DNA of 64,000 nucleotides from Kiloniella majae. GTDB lineage: Bacteria; Pseudomonadota; Alphaproteobacteria; Kiloniellales; Kiloniellaceae. How positions within the stretch are numbered: the stretch's first letter is position 1; every line of letters begins with the position of its first letter. The stretch is taken from positions 62,001-126,000 of the forward strand of contig NZ_MTSZ01000003.1 of the NCBI RefSeq assembly GCF_002118315.1, given 5' to 3'. A program made the position numbers and the translations under genes. Below the pieces are notes generated by a model. The model saw nothing but the letters and a program-made list of their open reading frames with translations, searched no databases and had not been told where the DNA came from. Positions 63,304 through 64,000 of the stretch are shown here, piece by piece.

Positions 63304-63762
63304 ATGCTCGAGATTGATAATGTAAAAGCACACGTTCTGGCAGAATTGGCAAAAGAACAGGGCGAGCAGTTGAGATTTATGGCGAATCTGGACCTGCGTC
63401 TTGTTTTTGGATACCTGACAGCTCAATTTATTTTGGTTGGGTGGATTACGAATCAGGCTGAACTGGCTGTTCAGTTGGTCAGTGCGATTCTTCTGGTTAA
63501 CGGACTTTTGTTTGGTGTTATCGTGATGCTTTTGATCCGTCATGGACGCCGTCGACATCAGGCGTCTCAAACTTCCCGAAATATCGATTCGGCATTACAA
63601 CTTTATGATACGGGAATCTATTTCGAAGGCAGCATCAAGAATCCGGATCGGCAGCGAGAAAAGAATCCTCTCTTACTCTATTGGCATCCGATTTATATTT
63701 TTATCTGTGCTATCGCATTTGGCGGCGTAAGCCTTTTGATTGCTGTTACCTATCTGGTTTGA
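63304..63762 (+). CDS. Two-pass membrane protein of unknown function
   Basis: A 152-residue protein. A helical N-terminus is followed by two close hydrophobic segments (about 35-50 and 58-80), a basic cytoplasmic stretch (RHGRRRHQAS), a polar middle and a final hydrophobic helix (about 125-148). No family recognised. It has GGGAGAGG upstream. It converges on and overlaps the LysR-type gene by 13 bases. Confidence 0.75.
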   Translation: MLEIDNVKAHVLAELAKEQGEQLRFMANLDLRLVFGYLTAQFILVGWITNQAELAVQLVSAILLVNGLLFGVIVMLLIRHGRRRHQASQTSRNIDSALQLYDTGIYFEGSIKNPDRQREKNPLLLYWHPIYIFICAIAFGGVSLLIAVTYLV

Positions 63763-64000
63763 GGGGAATTAAGTAATTTTTCGAAATAGGAAATAGCGGT
63801 TTCTTTCGCTGTCGAAATTTTCCGCAGTAAAATTGTTTTTCTATAATAGCGTGTGTCTTTGATTGTTACCTTGTTGAGATCCAAGCCTTCAGGCCAAGGC
63901 CCTTGCCAATCAGGGATAAGGGCGAAGCCAAGATCAGAATTTACGAGGACAGTTATGGCTTCTAAAGCATCCAGCTCACAAAAATCATGAACTGATATTT
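63750..64000 (-). CDS. LysR-type transcriptional regulator, C-terminal part
   Basis: The window ends inside this gene. The visible 83 residues fit the end of a LysR substrate-binding domain: VHDFCELDALEAITVLVNSDLGFALIPDW corresponds to the strand-helix that closes the ligand pocket. The stop TAG is at 63752-63750. The DNA-binding domain is beyond the window, so target and inducer are unknown. Confidence 0.8.
   Translation of the reverse strand, partial: ISVHDFCELDALEAITVLVNSDLGFALIPDWQGPWPEGLDLNKVTIKDTRYYRKTILLRKISTAKETAISYFEKLLNSPQTR

Noticed and set aside
62947-63570. A 207-residue open frame on the minus strand
   Set aside because: It runs antisense through the whole tRNA-Leu gene and into the membrane protein gene; composition is not protein-like.

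Overview
The window reads as an ordinary, densely coded stretch of chromosome from an alphaproteobacterium of moderate G+C (by eye a little under 50%). The evidence is the gene order rpmH-rnpA-yidD-yidC-engB-argB, a CpdR-type cell-cycle response regulator, a PhaR regulator, DUF2336 and TIGR02302 family proteins, ftsEX beside an MJ0042/DUF3426 protein, and the ethylmalonyl-CoA pathway genes. A marine Rhodospirillales-type organism (for example Kiloniella-like) is my guess and is not proven. I found no phage, insertion sequence, CRISPR array or rRNA operon. There are two tRNA genes.

Layout. 1-3.1 kb: a diguanylate cyclase overlapping a DUF2336 protein. 3.1-7.6 kb: the rpmH to argB block on the minus strand, with a near-consensus promoter in front of rpmH. 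7.9-11.7 kb: a VTT membrane protein, a MerA-like flavoprotein and an orphan histidine kinase. 11.7-15.9 kb: a frameshifted acetyltransferase, an RlmI-like methyltransferase, panC, gpt and a TauE/SafE transporter. 16-22.3 kb: a coiled-coil lipoprotein, tRNA-Arg, a lone receiver protein, an RfbB-like dehydratase, an XRE regulator and a GGDEF-EAL protein, with a 0.5 kb AT-rich regulatory gap between the last two.

22.4-27 kb is a polyhydroxybutyrate cluster: phaR, a small acidic protein, a short PHA synthase, phaA and phaB. 27-31 kb carries small housekeeping enzymes (HAD phosphatase, cupin, glutathione S-transferase, glyoxalase II, methyltransferase). 31-34 kb is an aromatic amino acid operon (chorismate mutase, hisC-type aminotransferase, tyrA). 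34-40.6 kb is envelope and division (DUF2125, ChaC, plsC, ydcF, ftsX, ftsE, MJ0042/DUF3426) followed by cpdR. 40.6-46.9 kb holds TIGR02302, lysA, a small lipoprotein, argH and a TlpA thioredoxin.

47-57.7 kb is acyl-CoA chemistry: hbd, etfA, etfB, a cobalamin adenosyltransferase, ethylmalonyl-CoA mutase, crotonyl-CoA carboxylase/reductase and a methylsuccinyl-CoA dehydrogenase-type enzyme. Together with phaA/phaB these give a coherent C2/C4 picture. Acetyl-CoA is condensed to C4 units that can be stored as PHB or routed through the ethylmalonyl-CoA pathway, with ETF taking electrons from the dehydrogenase and the adenosyltransferase making coenzyme B12 for the mutase. 57.7-64 kb returns to housekeeping genes (GluQRS, AlkA-type glycosylase, esterase, HNH protein, DsbB, a DedA-like protein, a double cold-shock protein, tRNA-Leu) and ends inside a LysR-type regulator.

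The most interesting signals are regulatory and architectural: three exact TTAA-N7-TTAA (CtrA-type) sites in front of cpdR, in the gap before the GGDEF-EAL gene and upstream of the cold-shock gene; TGC-rich candidate PhaR operators in both intergenic regions of the PHA cluster; and a two-gene short PHA synthase. I did not find a convincing wholly new system such as a defence island.
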